Origin: Aegilops tauschii subsp. strangulata
Lineage: Eukaryota > Streptophyta > Magnoliopsida > Poales > Poaceae
DNA: 64,000 bases
Assembly (NCBI RefSeq): GCF_002575655.3
Contig: NC_053038.3
Coordinates: forward strand, 145,840,885-145,904,884
Reading direction: 5' to 3'
The position numbers and the translations under genes are program-made. The notes beneath the pieces were generated by a model that was not told the DNA's origin, ran no database searches, and saw nothing but the letters and a program-made list of their open reading frames with translations. Of the stretch, positions 1 through 12,419 are shown piece after piece (the stretch's first letter is position 1; every line of letters begins with the position of its first letter).

Positions 1-390
1 CCCCGCTACCGCCACCAAGAAGGAACGACGACCACCACCAGGATGAGGGGGCTGGGGGCTTCCAGGAGCCGCGTGCGATCGCCTGCATCTTGGGCGGTGC
101 CTAGGCCCCAGCCTCTTAGCGCATCTTCAAATAGTTCGCTCGCGAGGTGAACGCAGTGCTCCCCACGCTCGAGCCCACGCGCCCGCTCAAGTGGTCCCAA
201 TGCGCCATCACTTTCAACTCGGCGGTTCAGCTCAAGTGCGCAGCCACCGCTAGCGCCCTCCCTATGTTGTGCTCCCCAGTCATCAGCAATGTGCAGGTCA
301 CCAAGACCCTCATCGACGGCGGCGTAGCGCTCAACGTCCTGTCCGTCGACACGTTCGACAACCTCCAAGTGCCATATGAACCGCTCCAGC
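1..390 (+). pseudogene. Gypsy copy 1: gag end and start of protease, broken
   Basis: This is the 5' visible part of a plus-strand Gypsy polyprotein, matching the minus-strand fragment at 37946-38912 codon by codon. It covers the end of gag and the first part of a retroviral-type aspartic protease; the active-site region reads LIDGGVALN, where a D-S/T-G-A motif is usual, and the sister has LIDGGAGLN. Three in-frame TAG codons (102-104, 117-119, 132-134) each stand where the sister copy has CAG. The frame stops at 390 because a Copia element entered here, and coding resumes at 21413. The 5-bp target CCAGC (386-390) is repeated at 21408-21412. The gene cannot make a full protein. Family assignment to Gypsy rests on the protease and the later RT motifs. 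Confidence 0.8.
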
Positions 391-2124
391 TGAAGGAAAT
401 ATGCCCTAGAGGCAATAATAAAGTTATTATTTATTTCCTTATATCATGATAAATGTTTATTATTCATGCTAGAATTGTATTAATCGGAAACATAATACTT
501 GTGTGATACATAGACAAACAGAGTGTCACTAGTATGCCTCTACTTGACTAGCTCGTTGATCAAAGATGGTTATGTTTCCTAGCCATAGACATGAGTTGTC
601 ATTTGATTAACGGGATCACATCATTAGGAGAATGATGTGATTGACTTGACCCATTTCGTTAGCTTAGCACTCGATCGTTTAGTATGTTGCTATTGCTTTC
701 TTCATGACTTATACATGTTCCTATGACTATGAGATTATGCAACTCCCGTTTACCGGAGGAACACTTCGTGTGCTACCAAACATCACAATGTAACTGGGTG
801 ATTATAAAGGTGCTCTACAGGTGTCTCCAAAGGTATTTGTTGGGTTGGCGTATTTCGAGATTAAGATTTGTCACTCCGATTGTCGGAGAGGTATCTCTGG
901 GCCCACTCATTAATAGACATCACTATAAGCCTTGCAAGCATTGTGACTAATGAGTTAGTTGTGGGATGATGTATTACGGAACGAGTAAAGATACTTGCCG
1001 GTAACAAGATTGAACTAGGTCTCGAGATACCGACGATCGAATCTCGGGCAAGTAACATACCGATGACAAAGGGAATAACATATGTTGTTATGCGGTCTGA
1101 CCGATAAAGATCTTCGTAGAATATGTGGGAACCAATATGAGCATCCAGGTTCCGCTATTGGTTATTGGCCAGAGAGGTGTCTCGGTCATGTCTACATAGT
1201 TCTCGAACCCGTAGGGTCCGCACGCTTAACGTTACGATGACAGTTATATTATGAGTTTATATGTTTTGATGTACCGAAGGTTGTTCGGAGTCCCGGATAT
1301 GATCACGGACATAACGAGGAGTCTTGAAATGGTCGAGACATAAAGATTGATATATTGGAAGCCTATGTTTGGATATCGGAAGTGTTCCGGGTGAAATCGG
1401 GATTTTTCCGGAGTACCGGGAGGTTACCGGAATCCCCCGGTAACTTAATGGGCCTTAGTGGGCCTAGGTGGAAGAGAGGAGAGGAGGCCAGGGCAGGGCC
1501 GCATGCCCCTCTCCCCAGTCCGAATAGGACAAGGAGAGGGGGGCGGTGCCCCCCTTTCCTTCCTTCCCTCCACCTCTTCCCCCTCTCTCTCCTAGTCCAA
1601 CATGGAAAAGGGGGGGAGTCCTACTCCCGGTAGGAGTAGGACTCCTCCTGGTGCGCCTCTCTCCTTGGCCAGCCAAACCCCCCTTGCTCCTTTATATACG
1701 GGGGCAGGGGGCACCTCTAGATAGAGAATTGATCATTGATCTCTTAGCCGTGTGCGTTACCCCCCTCCACCATATTACACCTCGATAATATCATAGCGGT
1801 GCTTAGGCGAAGCCCTGCGTTGGTAGAACATCATCATTGTCACCACGCCGCCGTGCTGACGAAACTCTCCCTCAACACTCGGCTGGATCGGAGTTCGAGG
1901 GACGTCATCGAGCTGAACGGGTGCTCAACTCGGAGGTGCCGTGCGTTCGGTACTTGATCGGTCGGATCGTGAAGACGTACGACTACATCAACCGCGTTGT
2001 GTTAAACGCTTCCGCTTTCGGTCTACGAGGGTACGTGGAGAACACTCTCCCCTCTCGTTGCTATACATCACGATGATCTTGCGTGTGCGTAGGAATTTTT
2101 TTGAAATTACTACGTTCCCCAACA
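391..2124 (+). repeat. 5' LTR of the Copia element
   Basis: This LTR of about 1.73 kb starts TGAAGG (TGATGG in the 3' LTR) and ends CCCCAACA. It matches 7383-8276 plus 20567-21407 throughout. It supplies the promoter and polyadenylation signals of the element. A GC-rich stretch near 1440-1680 precedes the TATA box. Confidence 0.93.
1693..1698 (+). promoter_or_regulatory. TATA box of the Copia 5' LTR
   Basis: TATATA lies after a GC-rich stretch, in the usual place for an LTR promoter. The 3' LTR has lost one TA here (near 20975), giving TTTATACG, so the two promoters differ. Confidence 0.6.
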
Positions 2125-2125
2125 G

Positions 2126-2137
2126 TGGCATCCGAGC
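2126..2137 (+). other. Copia primer-binding site
   Basis: TGGCATCCGAGC lies two bases after the LTR end. It resembles the complement of the 3' end of initiator methionine tRNA (usually TGGTATCAGAGC) with a few changes, as seen in related Copia elements. Confidence 0.75.
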
Positions 2138-3362
2138 CTGGTTTTATGCGTTGATGTTATATGCACGAGTAGAACACAAGTGAGTTGGCGATATAAATCA
2201 TACTGCTTACCAGCATGTCATATTTTGGTTCAGCGGTATTGTGAGATGAAGCAGCTCGGACCGACATTATGCGTACGCTTACGCGAGACTGGTTTCGCCG
2301 TTGCGAGCACTCGTTGCTTAAAGGTGACTGGCGGGTGTCTGTCTCTCTCACTTTAGTTGAACCGAGTGTGGCTATGCCCGGTCCTTGCGAAGTTTAAACA
2401 GCACCAACTTGACAAACTATTGTTGTGGTTTTGATGCGTAGGTAAGAACGGTTCTTGCTAAGCCCGTAGCAGCCACGTAAAACTTGCAACAACAAAGTAG
2501 AGGACGTCTAACTTGTTTTTGCAGGGCATGTTGTGATGTGATATGGTCAAGACATGATGCTGAATTTTATTGTATGAGATGATCATGTTTTGTAACCGAG
2601 TTATCGGCAACTGGCAGGAGCCATATGGTTGTCGCTTTATTGTATGCAATGCAATCGCCATGTAAGTGTTTTACTCTATCACTAAGCGGTAGCGATAGTC
2701 GTAGAAGCAATAGTTGGAGAGACAACAACGATGCTACGATGGAGATCAAGGTGTCGCGCCAGTGACGATGGTGATCATGACGGTGCTTCGGAGATGGAGA
2801 TCACAAGCACAAGATGATGATGGCCATATCATATCACTTATATTGATTGCATGTGATGTTTATCTTTTATGCATCTTATCTTGCTTTGATTGATGGTAGC
2901 ATTATAAGATGATCTCTCACTAAATTTCAAGATAAAAGTGTTCTCCCTGAGTATGCACCATTGCCAAAGTTCGTCGTGCCCAGACACCACGTGATGATCG
3001 GGTGTGATAAGCTCTACGTCCATCTACAATGGGTGCAAGCCAGTTTTGCACACGCAGAATACTCAGGTTAAACTTGACGAGCCTAGCATATGTAGATATG
3101 GCCTCGGAACACTGAGACCGAAAGGTCGAGTGTGAATCATATAGTAGATATGATCAACATAGTGATGTTCACCACTGAAAACTACTCCATTTCACGTGAT
3201 GATCGGTTATGGTTTAGTTGATTTGGATCACGTAATCACTTAGATGGTTAGAGGGATGTCTATCTAAGTGGGAGTTCTTAAGTAATATGATTAATAGAAC
3301 TTAAATTTATCATGAACTTAGTACCTGATAGTATCTTGCTTGTCTATGTTAATTGTAGATAG
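2138..3362 (+). other. Copia untranslated leader
   Basis: About 1.2 kb of non-coding leader lies between the primer-binding site and gag. No supported ORF is present. A diverged relic of its first 620 bases sits at 54100-54720. Packaging or dimerisation signals are expected here but none can be named from the sequence. Confidence 0.7.
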
Positions 3363-4166
3363 GTGGCCCGTGATGTTGTTCCGTTGAATTTTAATGCGTT
3401 CATTGAGAAAGCAAAGTTGAAAGATGATGGTAGCAATTATACGGACTGGGTCCGTAACTTGAGGATTATCCTCATTGCTGCACAGAAGAATTACGTCCTG
3501 GAAGCACCGCTGGGTGCCAGGCCTGCTGCAAGAGCAACACCAGAGGTTATGAATGTCTGGCAGAGCAAAGTTGATGACTACTCGATAGTTCAGTGTGCCA
3601 TGCTTTACGGCTTAGAACCGGGTCTTCAACGACGTTTTGAACGTCATGGAGCATATGAGATGTTCTAGGAGTTGAATTTAATATTTCAAGCAAATGCCCG
3701 GATTGAGAGATATGAAGTCTCCAATAAGTTCTACAGCTGCAAGATGGAAGAGAATAGTTCTGTCAGTGAGCATATACTCAAAATGTCTGGGTATAACAAT
3801 CACTTGATTCAACTGGGAGTTAATCTTCCGGATGATAGTGTCATTGACAGAATTCTTCAATCACTGCCACCAAGCTACAAGAGCTTCGTGATGAACTATA
3901 ACATGCAAGGGATGAATAAGACAATTCCCGAGCTCTTCGCAATGCTAAAGGCAGCGAAGGTAGAAATCAAAAAGGAGCATCAAGTGTTGATTGTCAATAA
4001 GACCACTAGTTTCAAGAAAAAGGGAAAAGGGAAGAAGAAGGGGAACTTCAAGAAGAACAGCAAGCAAGTTGCTGTTCAGGAGAAGAAACCCAAATCTGGA
4101 CCTAAGCCTGAAACTGAGTGCTTCTACTGCAAGCAGACTGGTCACTGGAAGCGGAACTGCCCCTAG
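3363..4166 (+). pseudogene. Copia gag, interrupted by a stop
   Basis: This encodes the capsid and nucleocapsid part of the Copia polyprotein. The N-terminal domain (residues about 1-170) is a plant Copia gag, UBN2/DUF4219-like. It is followed by a Lys/Gly-rich stretch and a CX2CX4HX4C zinc knuckle at 4119-4160. An in-frame TAG at 3666-3668 falls where relatives have Gln (CAG), splitting it into 101- and 164-residue pieces. A second TAG at 4164-4166 follows the knuckle where relatives read on into protease. The start is the ATG at 3366 or the in-frame GTG at 3363. Codons are open elsewhere, so decay is recent. Confidence 0.85.
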
Positions 4167-5115
4167 TATTTGGCGGATAAGAAGGTTGTCAAGGTGAACA
4201 AAGGTATATGTGATATACATGTTATTGATGTGTAACTTACCAGAGCTCGCAGTAGCACCTGGGTATTTGATACTGGTTCTGTTGCTAATATTTGCAACTC
4301 GAAACAGGGACTACGGATTAAGCGAACACTGGCCAAGGACGAGGTGACGATGCGCGTGGGAAACGGTTCCAAAGTCGATGTGATCGCCTTTCGGCACGCT
4401 ACCTCTACATCTACCTTCGGGATTAGTATTAGACCTAAATAATTGTTATTTGGTGCCAGCGTTAAGCATGAACATTATATCTGGATCTTGTTTGATGCGA
4501 GACGGTTATTCATTTAAATCAGAGAATAATGGTTGTTCTATTTATATGAGTAATATCTTTTATGGTCATGCACCCTTGAAGAGTGGTCTATTTTTAATGA
4601 ATCTCGGTAGTAGTGACACACATATTCATAATGTCAAAGCCAAAAGATGGAGAGTTGATAATGATAGTGCAACTTATTTGTGGCACTGCCGTCTAGGTCA
4701 TATCGGTGTAAAGCGCATGAAGAAACTCCATAATGATGGACTTTTGGAATCACTTGATTATGAATCACTTGGTACTTGCGAACCGTGTCTCATGGGCAAG
4801 ATGACTAAAACTCCGTTCGCCGGAACTATGGAGAGAGCAACTAATTTGTTGGAAATCATACATACAGATGTATGTGGTCCGATGAATATTGAGGCTCGTG
4901 GCGGATATCGTTATTTTCTCACCTTCACAGATGATTTGAGCAGATATGGGTATATCTACTTAATGAAACATAAGTCTGAAACATTTGAAAAGTTCAAAGA
5001 ATTTCAGAGCGAAGTTGAAAATCATCGTAACAAGAAAATAAAGTTTCTACGATCAGATCGTGGAGGAGAATATTTGAGTTACGAGTTTGGCCTACATTTA
5101 AACAATGCGGAATAG
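4167..5115 (+). pseudogene. Copia protease and first part of integrase, frameshifted
   Basis: It continues the gag frame. The aspartic protease motif WVFDTGSVANI is readable (about 4260-4295), but a TAA lies at 4233-4235 and a one-base gain near 4389-4391 shifts the frame. In the new frame (4450-5115) the integrase zinc domain is clear: HX3H in LWHCRLGHIG and CX2C in CEPC, followed by the first catalytic Asp (IHTDVCGP) and the second (FLRSDRGGEY). A one-base loss near 5100 ends this frame at 5113. Protease-then-integrase order is the Copia signature. The protein is not made in one piece. Confidence 0.85.
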
Positions 5116-7349
5116 TTTCGCAACTCACGCCACCCGGAACACCACAACGTAATGGTGTGTCCGAACGTCGTAATCGTACTTTACTAGATATGGTGCGATC
5201 TATGATGTCTCTTACTGATTTACCGCTATCGTTTTGGGGTTATGCTTTAGAGACGGCTGCATTCACTCTAAATAGGGCACCATCGAAATCCGTTGAGACG
5301 ACGCCTTATGAACTATGGTTTGGCAAGAAACCAAAGTTGTCGTTTCTTAAAGTTTGGGGTTGCGATGCTTATGTGAAGAAACTTCAACCTAATAAGCTCG
5401 AACCTAAATCAGAGAAATGTGTCTTCATAGGATACCCAAAGGAGACTGTTGGGTACGCCTTCTATCACAGATCCGAAGGCAAGACATTCGTTGCTAAGAA
5501 TGGATCCTTTCTAGAGAAGGAGTTTCTCTCGAAAGAAGTGAGTGGGAGGAAAGTAGAACTTGATGAGGTAACTGTACCTGCTCCCTTATTGGAAAGTAGA
5601 TCATCACAGAAACCAGTTTCTGCAACACCTACGCCAATTAGTGGGGAAGTTAATGATAATGATCATGAAACTTCAGATCAAGTTATTACTGAACCTCGTA
5701 GGTCAACCAGATTAAGATCCGCACCAGAGTGGTACGGTAATCCTGTTCTGGAGGTTATGTTACTAGACCATGACGAACCTACGAACTATGAAGAAGCGAT
5801 GGTGAGCCCAGATTCCGCAAAATCGCTTGAAGCCATGAAATCCGAGATGGGATCCATGTATGAGAACAAAGTATGGACTTTGGTTGACTTTCCTGATGAT
5901 CGGCAAGCCATTGAAAATAAATGGATCTTCAAGAAGAAGACTGACGCTGACGGTAATGTTACTGTCTATAAAGCTCGACTTGTTGCGAAAGGTTTTCGAC
6001 AAGTTCAAGGGATTGACTACGATGAGACTTTCTCACCCGTAGCGATGCTCAAGTCTGTCCGAATCATGTTAGCAATTGCCGCATTTTATGATTATGAAAT
6101 TTGGCAAATGGATGTCAAAACTGCATTCCTGAATGGATTTCTGGAAGAAGAGTGGTATATGATGCAACCGGAAGGTTTTGTCGATCCAAAGGGAGCTAAG
6201 AAAGTGTGCAAGCTCCAGCGATCCATTTATGGACTGGTGCAAGCCTCTCGGAGTTGGAATAAACGCTTTGATAGTGTGATCAAAGCATTTGGTTTTATAG
6301 AGACTTTTGGAGAAGCCTGTATTTACAAGAAAGTGAGTGGGAGCTCAGTAGCATTTCTGATATTATATGTGGATGACATATTGCTAATTGGAAATGATAT
6401 AGAATTTCTGGATAGCATAAAGGGATACTTGAATAAGAGTTTTTCAATGAAAGACCTCGGTGAAGCTGCATATATATTGGGCATCAAGATCTATAGAGAT
6501 AGATTAAGACGCTTAATTGGACTTTCACAAAACACATACCTTGACAAAGTTTTGAAGAAGTTCAAAATGGATCAAGCAAAGAAAGGGTTCTTGCCTGTAT
6601 TACAAGGTGTGAGATTGAGTAAGACTCTATGCCCGACCACTGCAGAAGATAGAGAGAAGATGAAAGATGTTCCCTATGCTTCAGCCATAGGCTCTATCAT
6701 GTATGCAATGCTGTGTACCAGACCTGATGTGTGCCTTGCTATAAGTTTAGCAGGGAGGTACCAAAGTAATCCAGGAGTGGATCACTGGACAGCGGTCAAG
6801 AACATCCTGAAATACCTGAAAAGGACTAAGGATATGTTTCTCGTTTATGGAGGTGACAAAGAGCTCATCGTAAATGGTTACGTTGATGCAAGCTTTGACA
6901 CTGATTCGGATGATTCTAAATCGCAAACCGGATACGTGTTTACATTGAACGGTGGAGCTGTCAGTTGGTGCAGTTCTAAGCAAAGTGTCGTGGCGGGATC
7001 TACGTGTGAAGCGGAGTACATAGCTGCTTCGGAAGCAGCAAATGAAGGAGTCTGGATGAAGGAGTTCATATCTGATCTAGGTGTCATACCTAGTGCATCG
7101 GGTCCAATGAAAATCTTTTGTGACAATACTGGTGCAATTGCCTTAGCAAAGGAATCCAGATTTCACAAAAGAACCAAGCACATCAAAAGACGCTTCAATT
7201 CCATCCGGGATTTAGTCCAGGTGGGATACATAGAAATTTGCAATATACATACGGATCTGAATGTTGCAGACCCGTTGACTAAGCCTCTTCCACGAGCAAA
7301 ACATGATCAGCACCAAGACTCCATGGGTGTAAGAATCATTACTATGTAA
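5103..7349 (+). pseudogene. Copia integrase C-terminus, reverse transcriptase and RNase H, frame open
   Basis: After the frameshift near 5100 the frame is open for about 748 codons, to TAA at 7347. It holds the end of the integrase core (TPQRNGVSERRNR), the Copia integrase C-terminal region, an acidic linker, and RT with the conserved QMDVKTAFLNG block and the catalytic YVDD at 6366-6377. RNase H follows, with VDASFDTD, the CEAEYIA block and HTDLNVADPLTKPL near the end. All RT and RNase H catalytic residues I can see are present. The upstream breaks mean it could be made only from another start or by trans-complementation. Confidence 0.9.
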
Positions 7350-7370
7350 TCTAGATTATTGACTCTAGTG

Positions 7371-7382
7371 CAAGTGGGAGAC
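7371..7382 (+). other. Copia polypurine tract
   Basis: CAAGTGGGAGAC immediately precedes the TGATGG start of the 3' LTR. It is the expected plus-strand priming site. Confidence 0.85.
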
Positions 7383-8276
7383 TGATGGAAATATGCCCTA
7401 GAGGCAATAATAAAGTTATTATTTATTTCCTTATATCATGATAAATGTTAATTATTCATGCTAGAATTGTATTAACCGGAAACATAATACTTGTGTGAAT
7501 ACATAAACAAACAGAGTGTCACTAGTATGCCTCTACTTGACTAGCTCGTTGATCAAAGATGGTTATGTTTCCTAGCCATAGACATGAGTTGCCATTTGAT
7601 TAACGGGATCACACCATTAACAGAATGATGTGATTGACTTGACCCATTCCGTTAGCTTAGCACTCGATCGTTTAGTATGTTGCTATTGCTTTCTTCATGA
7701 CTTATACATGTTCCTATGACTATGAGATTATGCAACTCCTGTTTACCGGAGGAACACTTTGTGTGCTACCAAACGTCACAACGTAACTGGGTAATTATAA
7801 AGGTGCTCTACAGGTGTCTCCAAAGGTATTTGTTGGGTTGGCGTATTTCGAGATTAGGATTTGTCACTCCGATTGTCGGAGAGGTATCTCTGGGCCCACT
7901 CAGTAATACACATCACTACAAGCCTTGCAAGCATTGTGACTAATGAGTTAGTTGCGGGATGATGTATTACGGAACGAGTAAAGAGACTTTTCGGTAACGA
8001 GATTGAACTAGGTATCGAGATACCGACGATCGAATCTCGGGCAAGTAACATACCGATGACAAAGGGAATAATGTATGTTGTTATGCGGTCTGACCGATAA
8101 AGATCTTCATAGAATATGTGGGAACCAATATGAGCATCCAGGTTTCGCTATTGGTTATTGACCAGAGAGGTGTCTCGGTCATGTCTACATAGTTCTCGAA
8201 CCCGTAGGGTCCGCACGCTTAACGTTACGATGACAGTTATATTATGAGTTTATATGTTTTGATGTACCGAAGGTTG
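7383..8276 (+). repeat. Copia 3' LTR, first part
   Basis: It matches 391-1286 of the 5' LTR. It is cut at GGTTG (8272-8276) by the nested long-LTR element and continues at 20567. Confidence 0.93.
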
Positions 8277-11200
8277 TGTCACAGCCCCAGATCAGCCCTT
8301 GTTTGACTTTTGCTTGTTCCTCATGTCATCATGTTTAATTTTCAAGGAAACTTGAAATGGGGATGTTGAAACCCTAGCACCAAATGCATTCAACTAGGTT
8401 CAAGTAAAAAATATTTTCAATGAACCCAAATGCCCTTTAGAAAAGTTCATGATTTTTGTTAAAGGTGAAAACCCCTGCCAAAAATGATGCACCTATTTCT
8501 AGGCCATCTTGGATTTCGAATTAAATATTATTGTATTTGACTTTTGGGCATTTAAATGCTATAAATAATTTAAATGTTCAAAAAATGTTGGAAATTGTTA
8601 TGGGTCACTGGAATAATTCAGACAGCACCCCTAATTATTTCCAGGATTTTATAAAATGGTTTAGTATTTTACTAAATCAAAACAAAACAAATTAAACTAG
8701 AAAACAGAAACAATTAAGTAAGAGAGAGAGAGAAGGCCACTGGGCCCCTCACCTGGACATACCTGGCGCCCCACCACGGCCCAGGAGCTGGCCCAGCCCA
8801 CCAGAGCCGCCACCGTCTCCCACCTCGCGCCAGAAGGACGCCAGAGGGACGCCAGGCGTGTGGTCGCCGCGCGCGAGGCCACCTCCTGCTTCCGCCGCTT
8901 CTGGACGCCTCCACGAGTGCCACGGCACCTCCCCGACCCCCTCTCACTTCTCCCTCACTCGCTGCACTTCCTCCCCTCCCCTGTCTCTCTCCCCGCAGCA
9001 CCACCGAACGGAGCCGTCGCCACCGTCGCCGTTGCCGTGGCCACCGGCCACCCCTCGCCCCGCCGATGAGTCCACGAGCTCCGCCTCGACGCCTTGAAGC
9101 TTCCCCTCAACGCGAGCATCGCCGGACGCCCTGTCGCCTCGCCATCGACCCGTCGTCTCCGCGCACAGCCGTGCATCGCCGCCGCCAAATTCCGACGCCG
9201 TCCGTGCCTCCCCGAGCTCGCCGAGAACCTCTTCGTGACCGCAGTGAGCACCCGGTCATTTCCCTCCTAACCCTGCTCCCCGTTTGGTTGCCGTAGCACC
9301 ATTCCCCACAAGCACCGAACCACGCCGCCGCCCGAGCTTCTCGCCGCCATGGCCACAGTCGTCATAGCTCCCAACCGAGCACACCCACGTACTCACCGCG
9401 CCGCGTAGGTGCCGTAGGAGCTAAGCACGCCACTCCACGGCCACCGCAGCCCCGTTCCCGAGTGCGCCCGAGCTCCGGCCGCCGCGGTCGAGCTCCTCGC
9501 CATCGCCTCCGGCCACCCCAGCCCGACTGGCGCCACCGCCCGACGCGCGCTGGTCTGGGCTCTCGAACGAGCCCAGCCACGCTGCGAACGGGGCACCACA
9601 GCCCGCGCCCGAGTGCCTCGCCGCGTCTGGCCTCGCCGGCGTCACGACGGCGGTGGGTTTGACCCTGCTTGACCGGGGTTTGACTTCCCCCCCTGACCCA
9701 CTGACGTGTGGGGCCAGCCCCTGTTAAAAGTTAGTTTAGTTTAAAACCTAAACTTAATTAGGCACTGAGAGACTGACAGGCAGGTCCCACGGGTCAGGTT
9801 TGACCCTGGCCAGCCGTTGACTCGTTGACGCAGTGATGACGTCAGGCTGACGCAGTAAAGCATTATCTGGATTTAAGTTTATTCAGGAAATTCCAGAAAA
9901 TAGTATAAACTTCTAAAAATCATATAAAATCAACCGTAGCTCAGAATGAAATAATTTATATATGAAAAATTATCAGAAAAATGCAATCTATCCATCTGTA
10001 TCATTTTCATGCATGTCAAACTAAGTTATACCTGCTGTATAGGTGAAAACATGATAATGCACTATTTGAATTCATAGTTTGAATGTGAATTTGAATCTTT
10101 GGTTCAAATCAACTCAAACCATTCTGCTCTAGCTTGCATTAGCCCAAAACACATTCATATTGCCATGTCATAGCATGCATCATATTGTGCATTGCATTGA
10201 TCGTGCCCTTCTCTGTTTGCCGGTAATCGTCCCCTCTCAGTAGCCGATGCTCCGATGACGTGATCGATGACACCGATGAAGAACTATAATATCTTCAGAT
10301 GTGCCAGGCAAGAATAACCCCCTTGTTCATTCCGATACAATCCCACTCTCTCGCTCCTGCTCTCTTTTACTACATTAGGACAACAACGATTCAACTGTTA
10401 CTTGTTGCGGTAGTTGAACCCCTTATCCTCTGCATGACCTGTCATTGCCACAGTAAATAGATGAAACCCACTAGCATGAGTAGGAGTTGTTTGAGCCCTG
10501 ATGTGCCTACTCATTCATGCTTGTTTGTCATGCCTGCTATTGCTTAGAGTTGTGTCAGGTCTGATTCATCGGGGATGAATTGGAAAGTTGTGAACATGTC
10601 CTACTGTGTGTGAGCCAAGTGTGTGAACACGATTTGGTAAAGGTAGCGGTGAGAGGCCATGTAGGAGTACATGGTGGGTTGTCTCATTGAAGCCGTCCTC
10701 AGGAACTGAGTTCTGTGTTTGTGATCCATGATACAGTTACTACCACGCATTGGGCCCGAAACCAATGGACCCTCTCGGCTTCTTAATCACCCTTGTCCTC
10801 TGTCCAGGAGTTGCAAGTAGTTTCTGGTGTTTGTAGTATGCTGGAGGCCGTGGACAGCGCTGACCGAGGGGTGGGCTGTGATGCGGTAGGCATGTGGCAC
10901 GGTGTACCGGGCGCCCGTTTGGTGTCTCGGGAACCCTGCACACATCGTTCGGGGCCGTATGTGGAAACCTCGGCCGGACTCCCTGCGGATGGAACCTGAA
11001 TAGGCGATAAACCTGGACTAGAGACTTGAGTGTTTAGGTAGGCTGTGGCCGACTCCCTCGCCAGGCTTCCGCTTGAAGGTTGCCGAGGTACACAACGTGT
11101 ACTTGGTGGTAAGTGGCGAGAGCGTGTGTGACGAAGTACACCCCTGCAGGGTTAACATCATCTATTCGAATAGCCGTGTCCGCGGTAAAGGACTTCTGGG

Positions 11201-12402
11201 TTGCCTATAACAGTTCATAGACAAGTGAAAGTGGATACTCTAAAATGCGCAAGATAAGCGTGAGTGCTATGGATGGTGTTCTCGTAGGGAGACGGGAGCG
11301 GGTCCATAGTGGAGTATTGATTTGGTGAATATGTGGACTCGTGTGCGCCACCTCAAAAGAGTTGCTTGCAGTCGTAGTTAGGATAGCCACCGAGTCAAAG
11401 CTGGCTTGCTGCAGTTAAACTCCACCACCCCCTTTGTTGATACCGATGCATATGTAGCTAGTTCTGATGTAAGTCTTGCTGGGTACATTTGTACTCACGT
11501 TTGCCTATTTTATGTTTTGCAGAGAGACGTCAGTCTCGCTAGTAGTTCCGTGTGGACTTCGACGTTTAGCTTGATACCTCAGCTACGATCTTGTGCCCTC
11601 GGCAGGATCTGGTAGATAGTTAGGCTTCTCAGCCTTTTTCATTTGTAGATGTCTGTACTCAGACATGTTAAGCTTCCGCATGTGTTTGACTTGTATGCTC
11701 TGAATGTTGGGTCATGAGACCCATGTTTGTAATAATCTGGCTCTTCGGAGCCTAATGAATAAATACTCTGAGTCGTAGAGTCTTGTTGTGATGCCATGTT
11801 GTATTTGCACATATCGAGCATATTGTGTGTATGATTGAAATGCTTGGTATGTGTGGGATCCGACAATCTAGTTGTCTATCCTTAGCAGCCTCTCTTATGG
11901 GGAAATGTAGTCTAGTGCCTCCTTGAGCCATAGTAGTCCGCTACAGCCCGGTTCACCGGAGTCCTGCTAGCCCAGCACTACTGCTCCGGAACACTTGACT
12001 GGCCAGCATGTGATTCACTTCGTTCCTGTGTCTGTCCCTTCGGGGAAATGTCACGCGGTGACATCCGGAGTCCTGCCTAGCCTGCTATAGCCCGGGTTCC
12101 CGGAGTCCTGTTAGCCCAGTGCTACAGCCCGGATTCGCACGCTGCTGACCGACATGTTCGATGTTGATTCATGTATGCCTGTCCCCATACGTTAGTGCCG
12201 CTTTGGGTTCACGACTAGCCATGTCGGCCCGGGTTCTCTGTCATATGGATGCTAGCGACATTGTCATATACGCGAGCCAAAAGGCGCAAACGGTCCCGGG
12301 CCATGGTAAGGCGACACCCGTGGGAGTACCGTGCGTGAGGCCGCAAAGTGATATGAGGTGTTACAGGCTAGATCGGTGTGACTTGGAATCGGGGTCCCGA
12401 CA
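8277..12402 (+). repeat. 5' LTR of the long-LTR element
   Basis: It is 4126 bp, starting TGTCACAGCC and ending GGTCCCGACA. It has an AT-rich start, a short GA run near 8720, a GC- and CpG-rich block from about 8750 to 9720, then mixed sequence to the end. No real gene is seen; ORFs in the GC-rich block are open in several frames and are compositional. Confidence 0.92.
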
Positions 12403-12406
12403 GCGT

Positions 12407-12419
12407 TGGTATCAGAGCC
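12407..12419 (+). other. Primer-binding site, initiator Met tRNA type
   Basis: TGGTATCAGAGCC lies four bases after the LTR end and is the standard complement of the initiator methionine tRNA 3' end. Confidence 0.88.

Noticed and set aside
5763..6008. Minus-strand ORF inside the Copia RT region
   Set aside because: It is a shadow of the pol frame on the other strand; no start context or domain.
8714..9662. Several overlapping Pro/Arg/Ser-rich ORFs on both strands (repeated at 16867-17887)
   Set aside because: They lie in the GC-rich block of an LTR, are open in several frames at once, have no domain and are best explained by base composition.
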